NCBI GenBank assembly: GCA_964469925.1
Contig: CAYXZL010000009.1
Span: 1-48,789 of the forward strand
Direction of reading: 5' to 3'
Source: CAYXZL01 sp964469925
Lineage (GTDB): Bacteria; Patescibacteriota; Gracilibacteria; Absconditabacterales; Absconditicoccaceae
Length of the DNA: 48,789 nucleotides
Positions within the stretch are counted from its first letter, which is position 1, and the number at the start of each line of letters is the position of its first letter. The notes below the pieces were generated by a model that saw only the letters and a list, made by a program, of their open reading frames with translations, was not told the origin of the DNA and did not search any database. Of this stretch, positions 32,745-41,559 are shown one piece after another. The translations under genes and the position numbers were made by a program.

Positions 32745-34508
32745 ATGCATAGAACACATACTTGTGGTGAGTTGGGTGTCTCTCATATTGGAAAGACTGT
32801 TACTTTGGCAGGTTGGGTTGCCAGTGTCAGAAATATGGGATGATTGCTGTTTTTGGATTTGAGAGATAGGTATGGGATTACCCAGATTAGTATCAATCCT
32901 GATCTATATAAAGACTCGCCTATTCCTGGTATTGCTCAGTCTTTGAAAAATGAGTACGTCATCAAGCTGAGTGGTGAGGTTGTGGCAAGACCTACTGGGA
33001 TGACGAATGCTGATATGACTACGGGTGCTATAGAAGTATGTCCCCATACCTTGGAGATTTTGTCTACGAGTAAGATTTTGCCCTTTGCTATTGCGGATGA
33101 TCCTAAAACGAGTGAGGAATTGAGAATGAAATATAGGTATTTAGACTTGAGGAGATCTCCTATTGTCAGCAATATGGAGTTTCGTGCTAGGATGAATCAC
33201 TTTGCGAGAAACTGGTTTACCGAAGAGGGGTTTTTGGAAATACAAACACCTATTTTTACTGTTTCTTCGCCTGAGGGGGCTAGGGATTTTGTCATCCCTT
33301 CAAGAGTTAATCCAGGGAAGTTCTATGCCTTGCCCCAAGCACCACAACAGTATAAGCAGCTCCTTATGGTTGGTGGTCTGGATAAGTATTTTCAATTAGC
33401 TCCCTGCTTTCGTGATGAAGATCCTAGAGCTGATAGAGCAATGTGTGAGTTCTACCAAATCGACTTTGAAATGTCTTTTGTCGAACAACAGGATGTTTTG
33501 GATGTTTTGGAGCGTTTTCATAGAGCTGCGTGTGCCGCATTAGTTCCCCACAAAACGATCACTGTCGAATTTGTAAAGCTAACGTATCAGGATGCTATGG
33601 ATCATTATGGTATTGATAGACCTGATCTGAGATTTGGTCTTGTGTTGGAAGATTTGACAACAATCTTTGCTCAGACGGGATTTGCGGTTTTTAAAACTGC
33701 TGTCGTGGGTGGTGGCGTGGTCAAGGCAATTAAGCTTGAGAAGCATTTGATGACAAGAAAAGAAATTGATGAACTAACGGATGTTGCTAAAAGAGCTGGT
33801 GCATGATGACTTGCGTATTTGATGTATGAGTGATCTGAGGTGAAGGGACCTCTTGCAAAGTTTTTGTCTGAAGATGAAATCAAAGCTGTGACTGCTCAGA
33901 TGTGAGCGAAGCATGATGATATGGTGTTTTTTGCTGCTGGTTCGTATCCGTTAGTCTCAAAAGTACTTCATAGTGTGAGAATTGCCTTGAGAGACAAGTA
34001 TGAGATGGTCAGTAACGATGATCTTGCGTTTTGCTTTGTGGTTGATTTCCCTTTTTATGAGTATGATGATACATCAAAGTCTTGGGACTTTGGGCATAAT
34101 CCTTTTTCGATGATACAGGGTGGTCTTCAGTGACTTGAGGTTGCCGATCTGAGTCAGGTGATGACACATCAGTATGATTTAGTGCTCAATGGTCTGGAGC
34201 TGTGATCTGGCTCTATTCGTAATCATGACCCTGAGGTGCTTGTCAAAGCATTTGAAAAAATTGGCAGAGATCCTGCTGAGGTGAAGAAAAGATTTGGTGC
34301 GATGTATGAGGCTTTTCAGTATGGTTGTCCTCCGCATGGAGGTTTTGCTATTGGGTTTGATAGATTGATGATGTTGTTGATTGATGAACCAAGTATCAAG
34401 TCTGTGTATGCTTTCCCTAAGTCTGGGCATGCAGAAGATGTCATGATGGGTGCGCCGTCGGTTTTGGACACATCTCAGTTGGATGAGTTAGGGATAGCGG
34501 TGAAGTAA
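32745..34508 (+). CDS. aspS: Aspartyl-tRNA synthetase
   Basis: 587 aa, bacterial-type length. The N-terminal OB-fold anticodon domain has TLAGWVASVRNMGGLLFLDLRDRYGITQI (the second MGG glycine is TGA). The class II catalytic core has EEGFLEIQTPIFTVSSPEGARDF, ALPQAPQQYKQLLMVGGLDKYFQLAPCFRDEDPRADR, the bacterial GAD insertion (about residues 285-410) and GGFAIGFDRLMMLL as motif 3. It ends AFPKSGHAEDVMMGAPS, like other bacterial AspRS. Five of the Gly in the insertion and core are TGA. The standard-code ORF of 320 aa covers only the first half of the gene. Confidence 0.96.
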
Positions 34509-34660
34509 CTTTTTTTCTTGATTTTTTTCTTACTTTCTATCGTTTGTAATACAAAACGGTACTTTTCTTTGTCAATAATCCTATTGACAATACATCTTTA
34601 ATGTTTATTGAACACTTCTAAATTAGAATCTGAATCCTTTAGGCATTGTTTTGTTGTTGT

Positions 34661-35890
34661 ATGAACTTTTCGGAGCCATGTCGTTTGATTGATTGTGCTG
34701 GAAGTGATGGGAATCTTTCTCCTTTTTCTCTTACTGGACTTTTACGTTGAGCTCATGCTAGACTTGGAGATGCGGCTACTGTTTCTGCATTATATAACAT
34801 TATTGATGATAGTCCTCTTTTGTTTGGTGATTTTGGGGGAAATAGAGAGGACTTGATTCGTATATTGGCACAGTATAATCATGCTGGCTCGAGTATTGAT
34901 GATGTCCCTTGAATGATCGATTTCCAATGAGATGCTCTGGCTGTTTCTCTGATGGATGATGAAAGGAGAGCTGTTTTTGCTCGTGAATTGTTGGCTAGAT
35001 TTCTTCCGTCTCAAACTCTTGTAGAAGAACAAGATATTGCAGTACTATTGAAGGCACACAGATTGCATGGAGATAAGAATTTTTGGGAATTATCTGCAAC
35101 AGATAAACTTGATATCAGAAATATTTTGTCCTCTCGTCCTCTTTTTCAGGACAAGAACATACAAGATCTCCTTATGTACCATGTTGTGTGTTGATCTTTT
35201 TGTGTTCCACTTTTTTTGTTGTGTGTCTTTCTTGTTATTGGATCTTCATGTGTTGATAAGCCTGTTGATAATACTCAAAGTAAAACTGTCCCTTCTGCTC
35301 ACGCTCCTGCTTTGGTTTTGCCGCCTCAACTCTCTCCTGATCAAATCGTGTCACAGGAACAGGTTCATTTTCGTCTTGGAGATGGTATTGAACGTTCTGC
35401 GTGGTGGGTTAGGACGCAGGGTTCTTGATCAGCTCAGTCCATGTACTATCGCAATGTGTATGAGTGAACTCTTGATCTTTCAGATCCGATTGTGGTGGTG
35501 CATTCAACAGCAAATATAAACCCTTGGGCTGGGGCCTTGCGACATGCGTTTCATCTTGATACTACTGGTTTAACCTCTCTTCGCTGGCGTTCTAGTCGGC
35601 ATGTTTCCCTTGATGCTTCTGTGATTGCTCAACACTACCCTATTACGTGAGATAATATTCCGGCTTGTTGGCATGCTGGGGATAGGGTTATGAATGTACA
35701 GTCTTTTGGTATAGAAGTGTGCGAGACTGATGATCATGATAACACTGTTGCCAATCTTATTTATGCCTTGAAAGTTTTTCGTCGTTTGTACCCTGGTATC
35801 CGTATCATTCGCCACTATGATGTGACGGGAAAGCCTTGCCCTAGAATCTTTTCGGATGCAGAGCGAGATGCTATTATGCAACAAGTTTAA
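34661..35890 (+). CDS. Membrane-anchored N-acetylmuramoyl-L-alanine amidase (Amidase_2) with novel N-terminal domain
   Basis: 409 aa. Residues 22-178 form an alpha-helical, apparently cytoplasmic domain shared with the next gene. One transmembrane helix follows (about 179-197), then a 60-residue Pro/Ser/Ala linker, then an Amidase_2/PGRP domain (about 260-409). Likely zinc ligands and catalytic residues are His281 (VVVHSTAN), Glu352 (FGIEVCE), His385 (HYDVTG) and Cys393 (GKPCPR). It would cleave the amide bond between muramic acid and the stem peptide, outside the cytoplasmic membrane. Read with the standard code it breaks into four ORFs. An in-frame TAG just upstream fixes the start region. 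The 3'-adjacent gene carries a near-identical copy of the N-terminal domain. Confidence 0.87.
34722..35194 (+). repeat. Gapless in-frame duplicated segment, copy A
   Basis: 473 nt encoding the N-terminal domain of the amidase; it aligns without a gap to 36,095-36,567. Long stretches are identical or nearly so at the DNA level, for example the run encoding SLTGLLRG and the segment encoding RILAQYNHAG. The similarity ends at the start of the transmembrane helix, so the copied unit is the cytoplasmic domain. Confidence 0.85.
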
Positions 35891-36021
35891 ATTTTAGCTT
35901 TTTGATTTGTTTCGGTTTTTGTACAATTTAGTATCTTCTTTTTTCTTCTTACATTTTTGCTTGACATTTCTGATGCGATTGTTATTTGTTGCTTGGTTAT
36001 GTTTTATGGTGTGTGGTTGCG

Positions 36022-37530
36022 ATGACCTTTGCTCCTGCTTTGCTATCTACTGATGAAGATCCTGTTGTAGAAACAATTTCACAATCAACAGATTCTTTTT
36101 CTCTTACTGGACTTTTACGTTGAACTCATGCTAGACTTGGAGATGTAGCTACTGTTTCTGAGTTATATAGGATTATTGATGATAACCCTCTTTTGTTTGG
36201 TGACTTTGGGGGTAGTAGAGAGGAGTTGATCCGTATATTGGCACAGTATAATCATGCTGGGTCTGGTATTGACGATGTTGCTGGAATGCTAGACTTTCAA
36301 TGAGACGCTTTGGCTGTTTCTTTGATGGATGATAAAAGGAGAGCTGTTTTTGCTCGTGAATTATTGGCTAAGTTTTTGCCTGCTGATACTATGGTTGAAG
36401 AGGAAGATATTACACTTTTGTTACAAGCGCATCATCTGCATGGTGATAAGAATTTTTGGGAATTGTCGGCTACTGACAAACAAGAGATAAGAAATCTTTT
36501 GGCTACTCGTCCACTTTTTGTGGATAAACATATACAGGATTATGTCATGTATCATGTAGTTTGTGGTGCTGGTAAAGGTTTTTTGATTTGAATTGTTTTG
36601 GCAGCTCTTGTGGTTGCTGGTTTGTATTTTAGTGGTGCATTTGACCCCACTCCTGGTCCTACTACGCCGATACCCGAAGCTCCTACTCCTAAAACTCAAG
36701 AAGAAGCTAAAGCTGTGGTTTTGGACCCTAGGGAGATAGCTAATTCTTTTTTGGCTCAGACTCCTGATTATACTTATGATTTAGACACAACCCGTTCGTC
36801 TCTGACTTGGAGGGTGATTATTGATCCGGAAAAGGGCCTGACTGGTGGACCATTGTATAGACTCAAAAGGTCTATAGAAATTGGTACAGGTCTATGAACT
36901 GCTGAATTTACTCTTACTTCCAAGTTTTTTTCTGCTTTGGGTTATAGAGCAAGCGATATCGCTGCTACACGAGAAATTGACTGAATGATCAATACCAGTA
37001 CTCCACAGTCAATTATCTATATCAAGGGAATCAATGGCTCTAATCTTACTTACTCGCACTTTGAGGCAGGTGAAGTGGTGACGGAGACAGATTGGGCGGA
37101 CTGGGAAGATGATGCTGATGTGAGAAACTATCTCAATGTAGCGAGAGATTCTATGGCTGCCATGATGCGTGAGTACGCGTTACCCGCTTCTGCCTTTGAC
37201 TCTCGTGTCGCTCAGGGTATCGCTCGTATGTCATGAGAGAAAGCAGTAAATGCTATGTTTGGTATGATGGGGACGCTTATTCCTGAGATCAGAAATCATG
37301 CGATTACTGTTAATATGGAATTTAATTTTAGGTTTCCTAGCGACCGTCCTGGTTTTACTAGCTGACCAGGGTTTACTAGTGCTTATAACAATAGTGGGTT
37401 TGCTGGTTTAGGTACTCCGTGAGCACGTCGTGTGGTTACTGTTGCCGTGACCAAGCCTGCTGGCGACCTTATCTATAAAGCTTATGTAGTGAGCGATACG
37501 ATCGCTGACGATGGTTTGCTTAAAAACTAA
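36022..37530 (+). CDS. Membrane protein sharing the amidase N-terminal domain; C-terminal domain unknown
   Basis: 502 aa. Residues 25-182 are a close copy of the N-terminal domain of the amidase encoded upstream (SFSLTGLLRG, LLFGDFGGSREEL, LHGDKNFWELSATDK, MYHVVCG). One transmembrane helix (GIVLAALVVAGLYFSGAF) and a Pro/Thr linker precede a roughly 280-residue extracytoplasmic domain of unrecognised fold (SSLTWRVIIDPEKGLTGGPLYRL, SIIYIKGINGSNLTYSHF, GEKAVNAMFGMMGTLIP, RRVVTVAVTKPAGDLIY). The last segment resembles beta-rich exported domains, but no catalytic motif is visible. TGA is used for Gly in both halves. An unrecognised wall-associated protein, perhaps recruited through the shared cytoplasmic domain. 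Confidence 0.8.
36095..36567 (+). repeat. Gapless in-frame duplicated segment, copy B
   Basis: The second copy of the 473-nt segment, corresponding to 34,722-35,194. Most differences between copies are silent or conservative. Together with the divergent sequences outside, this points to a recent domain duplication joined to different C-terminal modules. Confidence 0.85.
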
Positions 37531-37736
37531 GGTCATCTGATTATATTTTTTTCATTTTTTGTCATCGTAGGTCTTTACCAGTTTTTTTGAAACAAAAGAT
37601 ACCAGACTGCTTACGTAGTAGCTGGTTATTACTTATACAGGGATAGATGGATCCCTTTTGTACGCCTTCGGTTTGAACACCATCTTGTTTAAACCTAAAA
37701 AAAACGATATGCCTATCGAAAAAAAAACAACTTGAT
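37531..37736. other. Hairpin-dense intergenic stretch
   Basis: No ORF. Perfect or near-perfect hairpins: 37,639-37,644 with 37,651-37,656 (AGGGAT/ATCCCT, followed by TTTT on the plus strand); 37,670-37,679 with 37,686-37,695 (10 bp including one G-U, loop CCATCT, followed by A8); and CGATA/TATCG at about 37,706-37,719 between two A-runs, which on the minus strand is a hairpin followed by T8. The first could end transcription of the 36,022 gene; the last would act only on minus-strand transcripts. Confidence 0.6.
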
Positions 37737-37763
37737 ACTGAAGTGCGTCGGCTTCAGTTTTTT
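37737..37763 (+). terminator. Rho-independent terminator-like hairpin
   Basis: ACTGAAG (37,737-37,743) and CTTCAGT (37,752-37,758) form a 7-bp stem with the 8-nt loop TGCGTCGG, followed by T6. It lies at the left edge of the TGA-free gene pair. Its loop is complementary to the loop of the next hairpin. Confidence 0.7.
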
Positions 37764-37774
37764 GGAACTAACAA

Positions 37775-37796
37775 ACCTAGGCCGACGTTACTAGGT
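37775..37796 (+). promoter_or_regulatory. Hairpin with loop complementary to the preceding terminator loop
   Basis: ACCTAG (37,775-37,780) and CTAGGT (37,791-37,796) enclose the loop GCCGACGTTA. CCGACG in this loop is an exact complement of CGTCGG in the loop of the 37,737 hairpin (7 bp, CGTCGGC/GCCGACG, if the flanking stem base is included). The arrangement allows a kissing interaction or an alternative antiterminating fold. It ends 30-54 nt before the possible starts of the next gene. Confidence 0.5.
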
Positions 37797-37825
37797 ATTA
37801 AAAAATGAATTAAATTTGAATTGCT

Positions 37826-39265
37826 ATGGACTGTTCGCTCTTATTCATCATGAATACCATCAGCTGGGTCATACTTATTGTGACGTTTTCTGCAGCAGGC
37901 GCGATGATTTACTTTCGTCTTTGGTTACGAAAGCTCTGGAGCCTTGGAGTGGAAAATTTCTTCAGAAGACTTGCTACTGACGAAGATTTTCTCCAACAGT
38001 GGATCCTAAAAACCAAAAATATAATCAATCCTCTGACTGGCTCTATTTTTTGGGCCTTTGCGATACTTTTTGTTGCGATGGGGATTGCGGATGTGGTGGC
38101 GATAGAAACTTCGGGGGGACTACTTTTGTCATTTGGCCAAGTACTTTGGATATTGTTTGCTCCGTTTCAGATGGTTTTTTGGAGTATCGCCGAGAATGCG
38201 GTTTTTCTGATGTCTTCACTAACTGGGATGAGTAAGGAGGTTACTGCTAACCCACCTTGGTTGGTCGTCGTTTATACAGTGGTGTATTCAGTAGCAACCG
38301 GCGGATTCTTTTGGTTTGTGTTTCCCTGGGAAGACAAGTTGAAAATTTACCCTGAAAGTGGTAGTCCAGAAGAAATAGCTTCTGCTATTAGTCGTAACCG
38401 CTTTGCGAGAAACTTTATCAGATCTCTGCTCATTGTCGCTCTATTGCTGGGTATAACTGTTAACGGCATATTTGACCGCACTTTGGTTCCCATGTGGAAC
38501 AATCCAGGAATTGAACGGGTTGCACAAATATTTGGATACTATGCAGATGTCGCAATGACAATTGAGTCGCAAGAACCAACGTCTTCGGGAGTTGCTCCTG
38601 TTACCTATTCGGATTATGCAACGCAAAATCAATCTGGATGGTCGATATGGACTTGGATTTTGATTGGATTGGGATTGGTCCTTTTACTCTTTGCACTTTA
38701 CTGGTTTCTGCTTCGTGGTAGGTTGTCAAAAACTAAAACTTCGGCTCGTCGCATTATTGCGGATCAGGAGAAGGTTGATGTTAGTTCGGATGACCTTGAG
38801 GAACCCTATTATCGTCTTTCAACAGCGACAGCTTCTTACTACAACTTTCTTCAGGACATTTCAGTTTTGAGCCGAGCTTTGGGTCAGGGAAAAGTAGCTG
38901 GAGATGCTGTTGATGATGTAAAAAAGGTTGTGGCTAAAATGGATTTTTTGATTCAATCCTTGTTTGATAAAATCACAACTGCAAAGAAGGTGTATGAGGG
39001 CTTCCATGAAGACTTTCATCTGGTAGAGCTCATCGTGAACAACAAACTCGATAAAAGCGGAAGATTTGATGGCTTAGTAGAGCGTACCCGAGTTTTGTTT
39101 ATTAATGCTGCCTTTAAAGCAATCCAAAGTGCTAGCAAATATAATGGCTACGACATGGATATTATGTTTTTAAAGTATGCATTAAAACAAGATGGATGGG
39201 TTGGCGATATAATGCGTCAACAGATTGCCGAAGCGATTAAGCAGGCTGAACAGAGATTTGTATAA
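37826..39265 (+). CDS. 479-aa membrane protein, unknown; TGA-free, probably acquired
   Basis: 479 aa (455 if the internal ATG at 37,850, MNTISWVILIV, is the start). N-terminal hydrophobic helix; further helices near residues 72-95, 145-170, 200-220 and 275-300 (WSIWTWILIGLGLVLLLFALYW), the last followed by RGRLSKTK, which suggests a cytoplasmic C-terminal half of about 170 mostly alpha-helical residues (SYYNFLQDISVLSRAL, VKKVVAKMDFLIQSLFDKI). No family recognised. All 29 Gly codons are GGN, none TGA. Codon choice and base composition differ from flanking genes. The gene pair at 37,826-40,063 sits between a hairpin array and a strong terminator. Confidence 0.85.
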   Translation: MDCSLLFIMNTISWVILIVTFSAAGAMIYFRLWLRKLWSLGVENFFRRLATDEDFLQQWILKTKNIINPLTGSIFWAFAILFVAMGIADVVAIETSGGLLLSFGQVLWILFAPFQMVFWSIAENAVFLMSSLTGMSKEVTANPPWLVVVYTVVYSVATGGFFWFVFPWEDKLKIYPESGSPEEIASAISRNRFARNFIRSLLIVALLLGITVNGIFDRTLVPMWNNPGIERVAQIFGYYADVAMTIESQEPTSSGVAPVTYSDYATQNQSGWSIWTWILIGLGLVLLLFALYWFLLRGRLSKTKTSARRIIADQEKVDVSSDDLEEPYYRLSTATASYYNFLQDISVLSRALGQGKVAGDAVDDVKKVVAKMDFLIQSLFDKITTAKKVYEGFHEDFHLVELIVNNKLDKSGRFDGLVERTRVLFINAAFKAIQSASKYNGYDMDIMFLKYALKQDGWVGDIMRQQIAEAIKQAEQRFV

Positions 39266-39289
39266 CACTAAAATAAAAACGATAACGAT

Positions 39290-40063
39290 ATGAGAAGAAT
39301 ACTCTTTGCAGCGTTATTCCTCACCCTCGTGTGGGGATCCTGCGTGGAAAAAAAACCCGAGGGGACCGGGTTACCTGCTCCCCAAGTCGGCATTTCCTCG
39401 GATTCTGCTACTGCAGGGAAGTCGAAAAAGGACTTGCCGGCTGTGGATATCGAGCTTCCGGAGTCGTTGGCTGCTGGTGAGTCGCCGGCTGGCGGCACTG
39501 TGCCGCCGAGGACGGATACAATCCAACAGGTACCGGTCTCGAGCTCTCCTCCTGCTCCCAGTTACGTTCCCGAAAAAAAGACCCAGAAGTTGGAGTTGTT
39601 GGATTTGGGAGATGGGAAGAAAAAGCAAAGCGGTCAAAGTGAAAAGAAAAAATCATCTTCCTCGCGAACTTCCCCTCCTGTCCAAAGACCGGCTGAGTAC
39701 TCGGCTCCCACGACGGTGACGAGGTCAACGCAATCGGCACCAGTTACGGCGGTACAAGAAGGGTCTGTTTTAACTGCTGGACAGCTTAATTCCTGGCAGA
39801 CTTTGATTCGAAACGCTACTGACAAAACAGCTGTTGCCAAGGAAGTTCCCAAGATTATTCCGAGGAAAAAACCTACTTTGGCGTGTTCGGATTGCGCTCA
39901 AGCTTTACTTTTTAGCTACAAGTATTTGGTCTTCCATAATGACGAAGCCAATGCTGCAAAGTGGTACAATAAGAGTAAACGATTTGATTGTGCTGACAGA
40001 TCTGCTCTTTTGGCTGTTCTGATCGCGACCGACGCCGGATTCGCTGAATTTGTGACGAAGTAA
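39290..40063 (+). CDS. Lipoprotein with Ser/Pro-rich linker and Cys-containing C-terminal domain, unknown; TGA-free
   Basis: 257 aa. MRRILFAALFLTLVWGSC is a lipoprotein signal peptide with lipobox VWGSC (Cys18). It is followed by about 150 residues rich in Ser, Pro, Lys and Thr (low complexity, probably a spacer), and a C-terminal domain of about 70 residues with CSDCAQALLFSYKYL, KWYNKSKRFDCADRSALL and a possible disulfide or metal site formed by three Cys. Unrecognised. Fourteen Gly codons, none TGA; the GC content of the linker is visibly higher than in any neighbouring gene. It begins 24 nt after the membrane protein gene, so the two are probably one transcription unit. Confidence 0.85.
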   Translation: MRRILFAALFLTLVWGSCVEKKPEGTGLPAPQVGISSDSATAGKSKKDLPAVDIELPESLAAGESPAGGTVPPRTDTIQQVPVSSSPPAPSYVPEKKTQKLELLDLGDGKKKQSGQSEKKKSSSSRTSPPVQRPAEYSAPTTVTRSTQSAPVTAVQEGSVLTAGQLNSWQTLIRNATDKTAVAKEVPKIIPRKKPTLACSDCAQALLFSYKYLVFHNDEANAAKWYNKSKRFDCADRSALLAVLIATDAGFAEFVTK

Positions 40064-40094
40064 ACGATTGCTATTGTGAATAATCCTTATTTGG

Positions 40095-40150
40095 AATGAG
40101 CATCGCGGGGAAAGCCCCGGACAGTATTGCTGTTAGATGCTCATTTTTTT
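40095..40150 (+). terminator. Strong terminator with a three-way-junction shape
   Basis: An outer 10-bp stem pairs AATGAGCATC (40,095-40,104) with GATGCTCATT (40,136-40,145) and is followed by a T run to 40,150. Inside the outer stem are two further hairpins: CGGGG/CCCCG (40,106-40,119, loop AAAG) and ACAG/CTGT (40,121-40,133). It closes the TGA-free gene pair. Confidence 0.8.
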
Positions 40151-40202
40151 ATTTCTTTAAAAACTTGATACAATAAGAATTAGCTTGACATAAGATGCCA
40201 AA

Positions 40203-41525
40203 ATGATACAAAAGATTACTTTATGGTGTATAGACGTTGGGATGGATGAATTTGGTCTTGGCAATACCGGTTTTGGTGAGAGTCACTCTCGCTCCCCTGC
40301 TTCTGAGCCCCGCCAGCTCAATTTGGGTTCTCTGCATACTGAGCAGCCTAGGTCGATTGCTAAGTCACCCATGGAGAGAACATGGGACAAACTTGCAGAT
40401 CTTCTTAGTCCCAAAAACGATCACTTTATCAATACTCTCAAAGCTAATCATACTGATAGTGTGAGATATCTTTTTGATATTCTCAAAACGCCTGGTTGAG
40501 CTATACCATGGTTAGCCGCTGCTCTTTTGGGTGGTTATGGTCTGTACACTACTGGTCAGTTTGAGATTGATCATCAAGTTACAAGTTACGCAGCAGAAAA
40601 ACGAAGGATATTGTATACTGATTTTTTCAATATTATTTTGAGTGTGTTGAATGCCACAGAGGCAGTGCTTGATTTTGCTGATCATCGAGCTCGCCACAAA
40701 TTTATCCAACAAGCTTCTAAAGACCCAAATTTGGGACCAAACCATCGGAAAGTAAGAAGTGCTAAAAATAGGTTGTTTCTCAAACGCGTATGGGATTATG
40801 GTACTACCTCTGGTATGGTCGTAGCACATGTGTTGTTTCCCAATTATAAGCTTGAAATCAATGCTATCTATCAGGGTCTTGAACTTCTTATTGAAAGCCC
40901 TTTTTTTGGTACGAGTGTTTGGCACTATCTCAATTGATTGAAAAAGGGTCAGCCGATTTTTTTGACTGTTGTTGTCTTGCTTTCACTTGTGTTTTTTTCG
41001 CAAAGATTGACAAAGGATATAGATGGCTTGGCCAAAATGAGTATTAACTTAGACAAATTGGCTGCTAATCCTGATCCTGATGTTTTGTACTTACCTTCGC
41101 TTTCTAATCCTCAAGAGGACGTCTTCTTTTACCGATGACATCATCCCAAGAAGCCTTGAAAACCACAACAATGGCTTCGTCCTGATAAAACTTGAAGGGA
41201 AATATTGTCTTCTCATTTTGTTGGTAATTATTATGGTTCTACTATTGTAAGGCAGGATGTCATGAGGGAAGAGGGAACGGATGTTTTGACTTTGTATACG
41301 ATCAAAACTCATCGTGGGACAATACAAAGAGTTCTCACGTATTGAACCTATACGCAAGATGACATTGCCTTACTGACAGGCAAAGAACTTGTTTGATTTA
41401 CTCTCTCTCCTGCGGTCTATGATGAGGAACAGCTTGACCTTTATAAACCAGCTCCAGCTCATGTTTTTATCCCTAGAGAAGAACAGTGACGTATTTTGAA
41501 TCGTCCTCCCAATGCGATTTTTTAA
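40203..41525 (+). CDS. Membrane protein of unknown function, envelope locus
   Basis: 440 aa; the start could be Met14 (MDEFGLGNTGFGE). A Ser/Pro-rich N-terminal region and a helical segment (MERTWDKLADLLSPKND) precede a hydrophobic hairpin (AIPWLAAALLGGYGLYTTG), a central alpha-helical domain (FFNIILSVLNATEAVLDFADHRARHKF), a second transmembrane helix (PIFLTVVVLLSLVFFSQRL) and a soluble C-terminal domain of about 170 residues (SSHFVGNYYGSTIVRQDV, TIQRVLTYGTYTQDDIALLTG) rich in beta predictions. Not recognised. Several TGA=Gly codons, so it is native, in contrast to the genes just upstream. It lies 34 nt before the glucosaminidase gene and may serve with it at the wall. Confidence 0.75.
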
Positions 41526-41559
41526 TCACTAGTCTCTTTATCTTTTTTGGTAAAGCTTG

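Noticed and set aside
39306..39740. Several overlapping Arg- and Pro-rich ORFs on both strands
   Set aside because: Alternative frames of the GC-rich, low-complexity linker of the lipoprotein at 39,290-40,063.
40131..40141. GTTAGAT resembling an integron attC core (GTTRRRY)
   Set aside because: The complementary RYYYAAC box is missing at the other end of the structure and no integrase is present.
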